A stretch of DNA of 64,000 nucleotides from Monarcha castaneiventris obscurior (GCA_026261815.1 JAMPIT010000884.1:13343001-13407000), one strand, 5' to 3'. Numbered from the stretch's first letter, positions 1 to 14,580 are shown. The notes: generated from the sequence alone by a model not told the origin. A program made the numbers and translations.

Positions 1-2778
1 AAATTCTTACATATTGATCAGTACATGGGGCGATGAACTTTGCTGTGCTGTCTGCCTCATGGGGTTCGATGAAAGTACTTCTGCATGTTTCTGAATGAAA
101 CAATGTAATTATATTTTATTTGTCTACTGATTATCTAAGGGTGTTTTAGGCACTTTATTTGTGAAGATCTTTCACAAAAAGGCAGTAGTAATTTAATTTT
201 AGAATCTCCGTCAAAATCAATACCAGGTGGGAAAACATGGTAGGTGATGAGCCAAACAGAACACAAGCTTCACAGAAGATGAGAAATAATGACCATGTAG
301 GAGATTTCCTGTGCAGGGGTTGCACAAAAAGAAAGGGAAGGGCAGGAGGGTATTGGTGTCATTTCATTCTTCAGGTTATGATTCCACTGGACTAGGCTGT
401 CTACAGCTGGATAGGTACCTCCTAATCAGCATGTTGAGCACATAGTTTTAGTCACCTAAAAATTCTGTTTTCCTTATCTAGAGAAGAGAAATTCTGGGAA
501 GGCAGAACTGTACTGCTGCAAATAGTCAACAGCTCAAGACTTCACTGAAATTCTGGTGATGCATCTTTTTGGCACTTGCAGAATCAGCCTCCTTTTGCTG
601 AATAGATGTCTATAATAACCCAAAGAAAGTAGGAATCATTACATATGATGAGGCCATTGTGTAAATTTTCTGGAATAGTATTAGTCATTCACCAAAGAAG
701 CTTCAGGAGTTCACGCTGCAGTGAAAACCTAGAAATACCCTTCTATTTTCCATTTGGAGAGCAATCTTCCATAGTGATGGCAGAGACTTGTTGGAGACTT
801 CAAAGGAGAGAAACCCAGGAAGTTTCATGGGTTACCATCACATAAAGATCTTTAAGAAAATAAATGTGAACATCCAGTTAGATAAAAAAGCTAAACTGGC
901 TTTCACTGAAAAAAAAAAAAAAAAAAAACCAAACCAGCTTGCTCTGGACAACAAAGAGCAGGAGATGGACAATGAAGAAAAGGAGATGTAAAGAATTTTT
1001 GGACAGCTGACTGTTCCCCAAGATATAATCATCTATCTCAGAATCACTTCATCCTTAGTAACTGGTGAAAAAGATGAAGTGAATTCTACATGTTGTAAGT
1101 AATAGTACTTCTATTTAATCCCCTCAAGGGACTTTACATGAAAAACCCACACAAAACACATGGTTCTCCATCTAAAGGGAGGAACAATGCTTTCCCTGAC
1201 CACTGAGGAGAGGAGGAAAGATTTCACAATGGAAACGTTTAGCCCAGCTATCCAGATCAGACAACCAGCATTTGTTTGGTTTGTCCACACTTCCCTGCAG
1301 TCTTTTCTCATACCACTGCTGGTTTGTGGTCACTGGGACTGGGCCACAGCTGCTCTGGGAAACCCCAAGGAACATGTATGGGCCACTTCCCATAACAGGT
1401 TACGTGGTCTGTGCCCCCAGAGATAGTAGTACAACTAAACAAAATCCCAAAGAAATGCTGTGATTTAGCTTCTCTTCTGGGGATAAAGAAGCAATAGTGA
1501 AATAAATTCTGTGCCATGTCCTATTGAAGACTGCTGTGGCAGGGTGGGGGTAAGAAGAAAAAGAATAGAGACAGTCCTATTCATACAGTTTCAACTTTAT
1601 CAGTCTTGTTCTATACTTATGGTGGTTATTCTTATATTTTTGTTTTTTTTTTTTTCTCTTATTCCTTGTCATCAAACTTTTCTCAGCTTCCTATGACTTT
1701 GCATATGGATAATTCTATATAATTTTTTTATAATGCTACTGCATATTAATTGACTGAATTTAAATTTGCGTAATTTATGAAATGTGCTGTGATTAACACC
1801 TATACATGATGGTAATGTTCTGGACATTAATGATAGTTTTCTGTGTCAGGGTCTCAAATTATTTGACAAACTTCTTAAATCATTAAAATCCTCAGAAGTT
1901 TAAGTAATGACCAGTAGGTCACATGACAGATTTATATGTCTGTTTACTAGAGCACTTAAAAATATGCTTACTTACAAATATGAGCATTTTTCTGACTTCA
2001 GTGGCATTTCACAAAGACTATCACATGAAATTCAATTCAAAGTTTTGAAAATTACAAATTTTTCATGTAACTCAGTAAGCATCCAGAGTAGTATGTAGTA
2101 AAAGATTTTGTGTGAGTTCTCTTGCTGATTCAATGATTTTAAAAGTGAATGTGGCATTGAAACGTATTTACCATATGAATTAGATTACTTTTTTAATACC
2201 ATTTTCAGCAAAGAAGTAGTAAATAATGTTATTTTGGGGTTGAGTGCAGGCATACTCACAACACCCACACTGCATCTGTTTCATTTAATTCACATTTTCA
2301 AGGTTTTCTTCATAAGGGGATGACCAAGGTATGTAATGAACAAAAATTAACTCCTATATTGTGGAGAACATCCACTTGATGACAAATCAAATTTATTAAT
2401 TTGTGAAAATTTCCATTGCCTTCCATTGTGGTGTCCATAAAAGAATTAAAATTACTGTATTAGGAAAACAACTAGAATCCTCATGCACTGTAACGAATAG
2501 GCTGATTCAGATTTTTTTCCAAGTACAGAAGTGAGCTTTTCAGTCTCTGTAAGTCTGTTATACTTCCACTAGAGGCATTTAAGAAAGTACAAACTTTGTA
2601 TTTCAAAATAAGAATTATTCACAATTGAATGGATTTCTTTTAGTTTACATGAATGATCATGCTATAATGAAAGAGTAAAATTCTGATTCTGGAGAGGAAG
2701 GAGTGTGACTGGAGCCTTTTATAGGTTATCTTTTGTAACTTTTATATATTATTTTTTGTCTATGTATCTTTTGTCAGT
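1..2778. other. Unique AT-rich non-coding stretch
   Basis: I see no supportable gene here. Open frames stay below 90 codons, overlap on both strands and lack convincing splice signals. The stretch holds a 20-base A run at 909-928 and a 13-base T run near 1,643-1,655. Neither is flanked by recognisable retroposon sequence. It is probably intergenic or intronic. Confidence 0.6.
909..928 (+). repeat. Poly(A) run, 20 bases
   Basis: This is an uninterrupted run of 20 adenines. The sequence before it is not a SINE, LINE or processed gene that I recognise, so I call it only a mononucleotide repeat. It creates the lysine-rich and phenylalanine-rich artefact frames around it. Confidence 0.9.
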
Positions 2779-3050
2779 AGAATCATGGAGTCATGGAATA
2801 TTTTGGGTTGGAAAGGATCCTAAAGATCATCTTGTTCCAGCCCTGTGCCATGGGCAGGGACACCTTACACCAGACCAGGTTGCTCAGAGCCCCATCCAAC
2901 CTGGCCTTGAACACTTCCAGGGATGGGGCATCCACAGCTTCTCCGGGCAACCTCATAGTAAAGAATTTTTTCCTAATATCCAATCTAAAGCTACTCTCTG
3001 TTAGTTTGGAGCCATTCCTCTTTGTTCTGTCGCTCCAGGCTCTTGTAAAA
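2779..3050 (-). mobile_element. CR1 LINE, 3'-end fragment
   Basis: This is a 5'-truncated copy of the avian CR1 retrotransposon, read on the minus strand. On the plus strand it opens with the degenerate terminal repeat (AATCATGGAGTCATGGAAT). The usual CR1 tail follows in reverse complement: GGGTTGGAAAGGATCC, the GGGCAGGGACACC block, GTTGCTCAGAGCCCCATCC, the GGCCTTGAACAC block, and AGTAAAGAATTTTTTCCTAATATCC. It ends near CTCTTGTAAAA. Only about the last 270 bases of the element remain, so it encodes nothing. The open frames on both strands of it are artefacts. CR1 copies of this length are the commonest interspersed repeat in birds. Confidence 0.93.
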
Positions 3051-3892
3051 TACATGTGTATGGAATATTTTTTGATTATGCCCATGGAGGCAGTCTCATT
3101 TTCAAAGTGATTCCATTTTATCACAACTGAGAGCTCACATTATGCAGAGGGTTTTACTGCAATAGTGAATGTGATTCTGGTGTATGGACAACTGACCACC
3201 TGTGCTGATGACTATGTGCATAAACTGTACCTTAAACACTCTCCTGGAACACAGCATGCTTACCTTCCATAGCCGAGAAAGTCACAGGGCAAGAAGGGCT
3301 GTAAGAAAATGATGTATAATACCAAGGCAGGCAAAATTCCTTCAAAGAGCTCATCTTCCTCGTGAGGGCCCCTGGGTCTGCAGAAAGTGGTCCATTCCCA
3401 CTGACACTCAACCTCATCCACGTGGGCTGGCTCTCCAAGCCACTTCTGAGAGCACTGCCTGCTTTGGGATGTAGAACACGAGTACTTTTAGCAGTGTCCT
3501 GTTATTTTTGAAAGGAGTGTCATATAGCAATGTGGTTTGCGCTCTGGTTTGGTTTTTTTTTTTAAAGATGCCATCCAGAATTCATAATACTTGAATGACT
3601 GTCCCAGAAATTCGGTTTGCTAGTTTTTGCTAACATTAGATAATTATGCCATAAATTTCTCTCTCTCATAAATTTAGGTTCAGGAAAAAATAACTTTTAA
3701 AAATTCTGTATGTTATAATTTTGAAGCCACCTGAAGTACTGGTTTTGAAAGCAAATATTCAACTTCTTTTAAAAGTAATAATTAGAAGTACACTGGCTGG
3801 TTCAAATCTGCACAGGACCCTCTGTTTATTTTGTGCTTCAAATGGTGTTTAGTTTTCTGATCACCAGGTTAAGTTTAACTCTTCCACTGTTC

Positions 3893-3912
3893 TTTTTTTT
3901 TTTTTTTTTTTT
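3893..3912 (-). repeat. Poly(T) run, 20 bases
   Basis: This is an uninterrupted run of 20 thymines (poly(A) on the minus strand). No recognisable retroposon body lies next to it. Confidence 0.9.
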
Positions 3913-6900
3913 GAAAATGCACTTAACAAACTTCTCACTCAACAAATTTGAATGGATGCATAAATGTTTGTAGGATGGGGCTCTATTTCTCATAAGCTTT
4001 TGTTTGACTGGACTATCCAGCTCCTTGGTCTCTAAACACCAAGTATACTCTTGATCTTTTTTTTTCATCTGGAGGTTTTGTTGGGTTCTTTTTTCTTATT
4101 CTTAGAAATATTCTGCATAAGGTACAAGGAAGTTATAGGTTCCTGCAAAAGGAATTTCAATGCTCTTTAATGCAACCTGTTTTGTTACAGTTCTGGGAGA
4201 CAACACGGAAAAATCAAGATATTTACTAACCTGAATGCTATCTTTGGTGTCAGTTCAATTTATCTTGTTTTCCAGAGCTCACAGGGACTGTTACTTTTAA
4301 GCAGTTCTGTAAGTACACTAAGTTTTATGCTTCCTGGTTTTGTGATTTATAAGTATGTATATGTGTGCAACTGTTTTCCATAGGAAATGGGACCGATATT
4401 TTCAAAGCATCTTTTCCTGGTAAGACTAACAAAATGAGCTTCTGTTTAAATAGCTGAGAAACAGAAATGTATGCTGAAAGTAAGTTTTAACTATTGTATT
4501 CCAAGGAAAATTACCAAATCTCTCAGAGTAAAGGGAAACTAAGAATGAATCCTTGTTCTACTGATCAGCCAAAACAATAATTAATTTCATTGAAACAATT
4601 CTCACTTCACATGTGATGCACACAATCAAAGGTATAGGCTCATTAATAATTTAATAATGACAATCCCCCTCTGAGCCATGTTAGGAAGTTTCTTTTAGAG
4701 TGAAAAAAATGTCATGCAAAGTCTTAATAGTCAAGAAACATAAGTTCTTAAATTGATTGAGAATCAAATTATTGTAGTTAAGTAAGTATCTAAAGATGCA
4801 AATAAGTACTTAGTGGGATTTTCAAAGATTGTTTACCTTAATGTGCCTGCACCCAAAAATTCTTCAGCTATCTCTACAGTCCACTGCTTCCAGAGTTAAA
4901 TCAGGTGCTAAAGTTTCACTGCTGGGCTTATCCAGGAGCCTTGCAATGTCAGCAGAGCAGAATTCTCCATGTCTAATTAATGCCTGGCAGGATTCTCAAG
5001 CACAGTTCCTCCACCTGCATCTCCTGAGAAACTCTATCCCAGAGGCATGTGGTGAGCACATGGAGTAGCTCCCCAAAATCCCCAGTCACAAAGTATGGAG
5101 CGCTGGGTAGCAAATTCCTCTCATTCTTCGACAGTGCTTTAAACTCCTGTCCATGAAATATTTTGTTAGTCTTGCAAACCTTGATGATGAATCTGTTTCT
5201 TTTTGTATAAATAAATAAAAAATACCTGTGGTAAAAAGGGAGAAGCAATGAGTATGATACCACAGCCTTGTGGTAGGAACATTCACTGAGGGGCAGAGAC
5301 ACCTGGATCCCAGCCCCTGTTCTGGAGGCTGGTTTATATAAGATGTGTAATGTAAATGTTGAAAATAAGATTAAAAAAATATATTTAAAGTATTTTTAAA
5401 GTAACCACTGGAGCAGGGACAGGTGTCTCTGTCATGAATGTCCCTACTTTTCATCGTTGCCAGATTCCATACTGCTATGAGCTGTACACCCAAACCTTCT
5501 CATGGCTGGAAGCCACAATATACATCCTTGCCCCATGTGCTGGGAAGCAGAAGCTCTCAGCAGGAGCTGGTTGTGGCTCTTCAGGAATTCCACCAGGCCG
5601 TTTCTGGATTGGACTGCATTAGCCATGCAGTTAAGTCCTGAATCAATGTTGCATCGCCTTCAGCAGCCTGGACTGCCATGCTCCACCCCACAAAACAGAA
5701 ATTCCCTCATGTTGTAGCTCCCTCTTGGGAATTTGGTCCCAAGTGACTAACTGAGAAACAAATATATCAAAAATATCTGTAAAATAATTCTGACCTTTGA
5801 CATTAAGTCTCAGTGGAAGCTAAATCTTACAATGACAGTTAGACTCGTGAACCTTTACAGACTCCTTTTGAGATGTTATCCTAGATCCTGAAATCTTTAC
5901 ATTTTTATTCAGTCCCTTTTAAGCACAAAGAGGATATAACTAAATCTGTCATCTAAAACCACCCATTTTAATATCAGGTTGCTTCAATACTATCCCCCCT
6001 ACCAGCACCAAAAGGAGCAAGTGACATTATCCCTTTCCAAGACTGTGTAATCCTGTGCAGCATCAGAACATTTACAGATCTTAAGCAGTGTACATGTACA
6101 GATATTAATGTTGCACGATGTCACACCTGTCATGAGATGATTTTCTTGGGAAAATGAGGAACTCACTCGTATGCTAAAGTGGCTTACAGACACACACTGC
6201 AGAGTAAGCTTTAGGCACAGTACAGGTGGGTTTGACCCCAATAAAATCAAGTGAACTTCATATTCCCACCTCAATCTGAACTAGCTAACACAGCCGTTCA
6301 CGCGAGCACGAGAACACAAGAATTTTTAACAGCAACTTTGTTGAGCTTAATGAAATTAATTTCCTAGTCACAACAACTGTTCCAATTTGTTTCCAGGTCT
6401 AATACAAGAACCATATGGGGAAAGGCACAGAAAGACAAGTAGGCGGTGCATGCCATTACCCACCATCTGTCCAGGCAGGCCGTGCTGAGCCAAACGAGGA
6501 ACAGGTCATGGCTCACACGACATTCACAGGTCAGAGCCTGTCTGAGAGCCAGTACTACAGCAGCAATTGCCTGCCAGGGCACACATGAGAAGATTTTCCT
6601 GGCCCTACCATGTGAGATGAGGACAGCAAGGAGTCGACTGGTGAGGGAGGAGTAGCAGGTGACGACAAATACCTGAGAAGTGAAAGCCTGTGTTGAGGGA
6701 AGAGGTAAAAATTGACCGAGTGGTGTAGGAGTAGATTGTAAAGGCGTAAGGGATACAGCAGCTTGAGATGCTGGCATGAAGATTTTTATTGCAATAGAAA
6801 GCCCTACATTTACTAAGAGCTGGAAATTTTGCCCCAGGTTTCATAACCTTATAATGTAACATTATTCCAACTGGTATTTCTTTCTCAGCAAAAATTATAA

Positions 6901-8527
6901 AAATATAAATGCATGTTAAATCCTGTGGCATGTGTTTCGCTAAGATTTATAGATGAACTTATCCACCATAGAGCTGTGTTCTCAAAGAACCTGCCCTGCA
7001 CTTCCCTGCACCAGCAGAGGGCTGGGACTGGGAGGATAATTATGAGCATTCAGAGCCTACACCAGATGTTCCAGGAATGGAGAAATTCCATCTTTGGTTG
7101 GCTGGCCTCAAGAGGCAGGAAAACAGCAAGAGGAAGCGCCCGTGTTTGAGCTGGCATGTGCCATGCAAGCCCTTGGCAGGTCAGTGCCACCCCTCTGCTG
7201 CTGGCAGCCTTCTTGCTGTGCTTTTTGCCTGGGGTTATTGCCACAGACTGGGCAGAGCCAAACCCAGAATGTATGGGGAAGGCTGAGGTGTTAAAGGAAA
7301 TACGGCTGTGAAATAGGAGTGCATGCAAATGAAGGGAGTACAAGACTCATAGGACTCATATTTCCAACTCAACACATTCCAGAGTGCAGGGCATTGCTTC
7401 AGAAAGATTAGGTGTCACTTCTGTGCTTGGATCACGTAGATTTTGCATTTTAGATTGTTATCAGAAAGAGTATGTAATAAAATATTCAGCAGGAATGTTA
7501 ATGTTTTGTGTCTTTGTGTTTTGCTGCCAAGATGATTAATATTTTTCTTTTTAAACAAAAGGGACTAAATAATAGTTAGCCCTTATCTATTAAGTAAGCA
7601 ACTTTGGACTTATGTTTTTCCCAGTATTGGAAACATCCATTTTCACTTCCTCTCAGCATGCTAAGCAATACCAGGAAAGTAATCTTGCTTACAATTTAGA
7701 GCAAGAATTTTCACCTCAAACCAGAAGTCTTGCTTCTTAAAATTATTTACTGTAGATTGAGGAACAGAATAAATTCTAAACCATACATTTCAAATACTTT
7801 CTTTCAATTTCTTCTTCTCTTAATTTTCTTTTCAGAAGAGCAACATGGACACATGGTCAGTTTAATAGTTATAAATAAATCTTGGTCAGTCACTTCCTAC
7901 TTCTTTTTCACTAGTTCATGCAAAACTGTCAACATGTCAGTGGACTGCAGTGCTTGATTTCAAAGAGGTCTGAAGAAGGGAGGAAAGCATTATTGCAAAT
8001 GTATTATTGAAAGCAGGAATATCTCTGCTGAATTTCAGAGAGGCATTTTAAGGTTTAAATAATGAATCCTCAGAAAGAATGAAAATGCGTAGGTGACGCA
8101 GCAGTGACAGGCACAGAGACTGTTCATGTCTGGTTGGTGTGTGTTGTGTCACAGCTCACTCCTTTCCACTCTAATGTGGAAAACGAGGGCTTCTTTATTT
8201 TCTGTTCTTGACTGATCACCAAGCAATCCCAGTGGAAGTCCTGTGACATGGAACCATCCAGCCTTTGGATGGAGAGAGGCCCTTCTATCCCATTGAGGCA
8301 AGCTCTTGAATTTGGGCTGTAAGATACCCGGTGCTGAAGCTGTGTCTGGGCTCTTGACAGCACCACATCCCTGTCCTCGTATCCCTTCACTTCTCAGACC
8401 TTTGCCCCACTCAGACATTTGAAGGAAGGTTTAGTGGATGGCCTTACAAGCTGATGCCTCTTGTACTTTCCCAGATACTTCCACTCCTCGAGGAGGAGGT
8501 TGATGCGCCATTTTGCAGAACTTGAAC

Positions 8528-8563
8528 CTGAGGGCAGCTGCAGAACTTACTGAGGGCAGCTGC
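8528..8563 (+). repeat. 14-bp direct repeat CTGAGGGCAGCTGC
   Basis: The 14-mer CTGAGGGCAGCTGC occurs at 8,528-8,541 and again at 8,550-8,563, a 22-base period. It looks like a local tandem duplication. No function is evident. Confidence 0.8.
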
Positions 8564-9366
8564 TCTCATCAACAGCTGAATTGCAGATCCTTCAGCAAGG
8601 TTGCAGTGCCCAGAAGGGCAGATGAAAGCTCACAAAGAGAGACAATCCCCTAAACACCTCATTTGCATTGTTCATAGGCTTATTTCAGCCAAATTAGTAA
8701 AGGGGTATCTACCATTGTTGTTAGTAACTATGGTGGGCTAAGGTTTTTTTGAGAGGTCTCTGTTGTTTTCTTCAATTAAAAAAGAGCCGGTTTCAAGAAG
8801 TTGGCAAAGACCAATGAAGACCATTTCATTGCTTAAGGATCAAGGACCAAAAAATTCTGACTGATCGATTAAGAGAACATTTGTGTGAAATAAGGGAACA
8901 ACAAATAACCGCCATGGATTGAAGTCCTTTCCCTCAGTATCAGGCTTTATTAACTGGCACTGCTTGAAGAATCATTTTTAGAAGAAATTTAGGGGATAGT
9001 CTAGCCTTATTTAAAAATCTGAAAATTACTTAGATATCTTTCCTTATTTTAAGTTCATCACCTCTGTGGAAGTTCTTGATAAGACACACTTGATAAGTGA
9101 CACTGCTTAGTTTACCCTTTGTTTCTGCTGCACACACCAGAGTGTACCTTGCAGGTAGACAGTTTTACCTCACTGGCAGCTGGTTCTTACGAGCTCAGGA
9201 TTTGGGTGATTCTCCATTTCTGAACAAACATGCGAGCAATTAATTAGATATAATATGTTTTATCTCCTCCTTGGTGCCTCTGTGCAGCAGATTAGTTGTT
9301 CTCATGTGGAGACTGAATGTGGGAGTTGGGATGTACCTGTGGCTCCTGTGGCTCTGTAGCACCCCA

Positions 9367-9413
9367 GAGGGGCAGAAGTGACACCCAACCTTTCTGGAGG
9401 GGCAGAAGTGACA
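9367..9413 (+). repeat. 17-bp direct repeat, 30-bp period
   Basis: GAGGGGCAGAAGTGACA occurs at 9,367-9,383 and 9,397-9,413 inside a locally G+C-richer patch. This is a small tandem duplication with no sign of further copies. Confidence 0.8.
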
Positions 9414-12400
9414 GCCATAGGAGGCAGGCAGGCAGCAGCAATGCCATGTTTATCCCATGCCTACCCAGCCAGCAAGAGAGATGCCTACATCCAGGGCACT
9501 GCATGATCTTCTTTTGCAGCCCACAGATTTCATTGTATAACTAAAACAAATGTGAAATGACAGACCCAAATTTAAGATTTAGTCTGTTGCATTATTTAAA
9601 AATCCCTATTAATTTTGGAAGCTTCTAAATTTACTCAGTGCTGTGTGAAAATAACCCAGAATCAAGTGAACCTGTGCTAGACTTACCAAATTTCAAAAAA
9701 CGTTTGACTTTCTTTGACTCTTTCACAATATTTTTAAAAATTTACTTGCACCTCTTCTAATTAGCAATATCTCATCCTAAGAGAGTAATATTTTTTCCCT
9801 CTTGATAATTTTTTTCAAACTCTGTATCATTTTTTCTCAGTTTTAGAACACATGTAGGGGCTCCAGCCACATTTCAGTTCATTGCTGGCTAAGTAAACCT
9901 TCATGCCCGAATGACTTCTTGAGTCAAACCACCCCAGAATTCAGGAGGACCCTGCTCATCTTGCTAATGTAGAAGGGAGGAACTTGAATGGTTTTTGGAG
10001 TGCTCAATGCGCAGAGGTGAACCAGAGAAGGAAGAAATCCATCAGCACATTGGGCAGTTCTAGTTGCAGAGAGATGAAAGGGATCAGCTTAGATTGAGTG
10101 GTTGGCTCAGAGGGAAGGTACACTATCGGGGGCTGAAACAGGAGAGCTGGAGCTTAAAATTAAGAAAATTCCTCATTCATAAATAGAGTCCAAAACAGCA
10201 TAGATAAGTAAGACATTGGTATGTCCACCAATGTTTGATGGCCTTCACATGGGTGGAGCATGGTTTATTCCTTTTAAAGTATTCCAGTGATCTCATTAAT
10301 TTCTGCTTTTATTAAATAATATTAATATTTTCATATTACTAGAAGAGAATAGGTGAATTTTCCTTTGTCATATTAGATATTCTTTTGATAGAAAAGTCAT
10401 TTTCTGATAAAACTATAGTCAATGTTTAACCATTGGCTGGTTTTCAAAACTCCTGCAAGGCAGTTGAAGGCGGAATACCTAACAACTGCATGGTACGGTA
10501 TTTTTTGTAGTTTATGTTTTCATTTCTATTTTGTGCCTTTAGAGTTTGAGTTTGTAAAGTGTATTGAAAACCTTCAGTCTGATGGGGAATGTAAGTCTAT
10601 CACTGCTGTATAAATCTCATTCACAGCAGCATTTAATGCTTGCCACTTGACGTTCAATCTGGATGAAATGCAGTCTACTCAGCAACCAGAGTGCATTTTC
10701 AAACCCACGTACAACAGAAAATAAATCTAGAGTTTTATTTTGCAGCCAACCCGATTTAACACAATACCGGGATAAGGTACACAAGATCCACACAAGGGGA
10801 ATGTAGCAAATGTCAGGAGGCTGGGAATCCACTCCTTCACAAATTTCAGTGCCTTTCCATAACCATAATGCAGGTACATGAAGACATTTCAGGCAGCTTT
10901 TTACCTCTGTAGCTTCAGCATCCAGAGCAAGTACCCAGGCTGAGCTCTGGCCATGGATTTATTCTGGAGGTCTGAAGTGCAAATAAGAAAAAACATAAAT
11001 TTTTTAAATTGTCAAGGGTTCACTCATAATATGTTTATTAATATAATTAGAGCAAAGCATTCCTTTTTGTTTCTTATTTTCTCTAGCTAATCATGATTAT
11101 TCGTACTAACTAAAATATAGCAATGATATTTGCCAAGAACCTGTACATCAAAAATCTAAAAGAGAAATCTTGATTTTGTCTCTCAGATTTAACAAATAAA
11201 AATTCTTCTAAGATTATAAAGGGAAAACAAAGCACATCTTAAGCTTTCATGCTTTTTGAACATGACGGTGCTGGTGCAAGACAAGAACATCAGTGCTACT
11301 AGAGCTTGTGAAATTTTTCATGCAGTGTATCTTTTTAGAATGCAAAAATTACAGGCATGATGAAAAAATAATGGTTTATCTCTTCATTATTAAGAAAAAA
11401 AAGAAAACCAAAACAACAAGCTGGGCTGCACTTTGTTTGAGTCAAAGAATAAATTAGACACATTTTTTAAATGAAATCTGTTTTACACAGGTATACATTG
11501 AATCAAATTTAGGTTGCTCTTTGGGAATGTGAAACCACTGTGAAGTTGCTCAGCAAAGATTGATGACATAAAGAGCATATGGGCATACACTGGAACAAAT
11601 CCTAGAAGTTGTAGTTCCTCTTTTTCCATGTATCTGCATTTAGTTGCTTTAAACTGTGATCTCTTTATGATTGTAGCATGATTCCATATTCTTCCTAGAG
11701 AACTTGTAATGTCATTCATATTTGAATAGAGTATTTTAGCAGTACAGCACCACCACCATAATTACAGAAGGACTTTTTAGTTAAAACAGGGCCCTGTACA
11801 GGAGAAAAGCAACATTTTCCGTTAGATTGCTAATAATAATTGCACTCCAGTATGCTACAGCTGCAAAGGAGATGAGCAAATCTTGGGGTGGAGAGTTCAG
11901 CCCTTCCTTTCTGTGAACTGGATTTAAACCTTAAGCCAAACAAAACTGTGAATTGTGAGGTGGTTTTGATTTCACTCTGTAGTCAGCAGCTGGCTCTGAA
12001 ATATAATCATAAATTGCCCAAGTCTATCAGAGATATTTTAAGACAATCTCTTAAATGAATCTGGGCCATTTCAAATTCGTAATGAAATCTTAATCCAAAC
12101 AAATTTCATAGACAGCAGATACTGATCTAAACACAACTGATTAAAAAAAATAAAAAAGAAAGAGGCACTTCAGTCTCAAAAATGAAGTTACCTGCAAAGC
12201 TTGAAACATGCAGCAGTGATGGAGCAGGAAGTTATTAACTATTCACTGTAGGTATGGTTTAAAAAACTGAATTTGGCATCTGCTATCATATATCATTTCC
12301 TTTGAGTGGAATGTACAAAGGAAAACTTTGAAGAGATAATTGTGGTTTGAGGGCCAGCCTAAGTGCAATTTATTCCTTGAACAAACAAAATGTAAGTTTA

Positions 12401-14318
12401 CACCCATTCTCTGGATACCTTTTCTTACATTATCTTACAGAACAACTGACAGGACTTTGCTGAAGCGCTGAGAAATCAGACACTGTTTCCCACTTGTGAA
12501 TATGTTTTCCTGAGGGACAATAAAGTATCCCTCCAGTAACAGCAGTATAATTACATTCCTAAGCATGTTACAGGTATGTTTAATGGGACACGAACTGTGA
12601 GACAGGTACTGCAGTCGGTGATAATTCAAAGTTTAAATCACAAAAATCTTTATTATTTGAAGAATCACATTTGCAAAGCTAGTGAATTAATGTGCTGACT
12701 GGGACTTGCTTCTGACAGGTCCAGCTCATTACATTCAGATACCACTGGCACAACTGAGTCTACTGGGAGCCTAAAAGTCTCTGAGAACGTTCAGAGTGAC
12801 ATTTGGGATAACAGGGGTGAATTTCAGCCAGGTCTTTCCTATGCCCATTTGCTGCTCTATATTTTTGGTTCCAGGCGCATGCCAAGATCAAATTCCCAGA
12901 CTTTCTCCATGCCCGAGCAAATATTGTTTGACCCAGATTTGGAACATTCATCAAACACAGACACAGCACATTACTGTACACGGCTCTGTCACACAAACAC
13001 AGTCCCACAGTGGGTTGGGGACCAAAGGGGTGCACGGAGCCTCCTATGGCTTGGAAGCATGCTATGGCACAGAAGGAGAAGGTGCATCTCACTGGTGACA
13101 TGTCAAGGGACAGTCTTCAAGGATACCTTTATCCTGGGGGATTGATCAACCAGCCTGGGGAAGAGGAGACAATGTTCCTCTAGGCTGCAATTTAGTGACT
13201 AGCTCAGACCCGGCTCAGAATGGCCCTTTAAAACCCTGCAGTGCTGAGCTTGGTTAATAAAAACTAGGCTACAATTTGCATGCCAAATCACTATTCCCTT
13301 CTCCCTCCCCTCCCCACTTGAAGCTGACGTGGCCCATGTTATTTTAGCTGATAGATGGTGTCAGGTACAACCGTAATGGAGCAGAGCACACAGGAGTAGT
13401 GGCAGGCTGCTCTTGCAGTAGAGTTTCTCAAATCAAGGTTAAGAGTTGTGCTTGTCTCAAGAGGGGCTCTAAGCACAGGAACAATCCCCTCACTATTAAC
13501 TTTTTAGAAGGAGATGCAGCCAAGAAGATGTACAAATGTCTAGGATGCCAGCTAAGTCTCATTACCCTTCATGAGACAGATATTGCTGCCTTCCTTTGTG
13601 AAGAGCACTCGTTTGTCACCTTAAGCATCCAGAAACCTTAACTTCTTTCAGAGATGGCTTTCAGTCAGGCTTTCTTTGTTCGCATCTAATTTATGCCTCA
13701 CTCTGTCTTTCAGAGCACAAACTTTGGAAATATAAAGGCAAAAGGATAGGAGATTATTGTTGTAGGAAAAATACGGGGTCAAAGATTTTTAATTAAAAAA
13801 GAGAATGAGTTCTAGCTTAGAGAATGCTTTATGGTGCTCTAACAGGACCTCTGTTGCTGATGTCAGGATCAGGAAAGAAACTGCAAAACTTCTCAAGTGT
13901 CTTCTTTTTTTTTTCTCCTATTTTCTTCATTTCTTTGTGACAGGCTTCATTCATCTTGTTAAAATTACTTGTCTGGCTTAGTGATTAAAAACACAAAGTG
14001 GGATTTACAGCACTTCATCAAATTTAGTTGAAGACCCAGGAAGTGAAAAAAGGGGGGCAAAACAAACAAACAACTTCTCCCTCCCCCCCAAAAAATATTC
14101 CCTTGATGGCATATACTGATGAGAACAGAGGTTCCCAGCCAGTGCTTCTTAGAGATATTCCTGGAGACCTGTAACAGCTTTCATGGTGTCTGGAGTCTAT
14201 TTTCTTTCAGATGCAAAAGAAAGAAAAGGAAACTCTGTGAAAATAAAAATGAACATATAGAGATCCAGGCTACAAAGCAGCACTACTTTCAGAAAATATG
14301 GAAGTATCATTACCAAAG

Positions 14319-14580
14319 AAAAACAAGAAAACAACAAAGCCCAAACAACCAAACCCAAACAACAAAAAACCCCAAGAAACCCAAACCCAACCAACCAAAA
14401 CAACAACTACCACCAACCAAACCAAAAAAACCCAACAAACTCTGTCTTGAATGGTGGAAGAACTCACCCTCACTTAACCACCAGAATGGAATTTACTGTC
14501 AGAGTGAAACTTGCCTTTCGAGATTAAAAAAACCCAAACAAAACAAAACCCCAAAACAAAAACAAAATAATGAAAAAAAC
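14319..14580 (+). repeat. A/C-rich low-complexity tracts
   Basis: Two stretches (about 14,319-14,445 and 14,525-14,580) consist almost only of A and C on the plus strand, with repeated CCAAA, CAAAC and ACCC words. The minus strand is G/T-rich, with G runs matching 14,354-14,356, 14,370-14,373, 14,380-14,382 and 14,386-14,388. The absence of T removes stop codons, which explains the 155-codon plus-strand frame rich in Lys, Asn, Pro, Thr and Gln. It is not a gene. Confidence 0.85.

Noticed and set aside
909..928. Poly(A) run as the tail of a processed pseudogene or SINE
   Set aside because: The upstream sequence matches nothing I recognise, and there is no target-site duplication around it.
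10541..10588. 48-base plus-strand block with a GCCTTTAG acceptor and a GTAAGT donor
   Set aside because: It has about 15 open codons, a non-consensus last exon base and no phase-matched neighbour.
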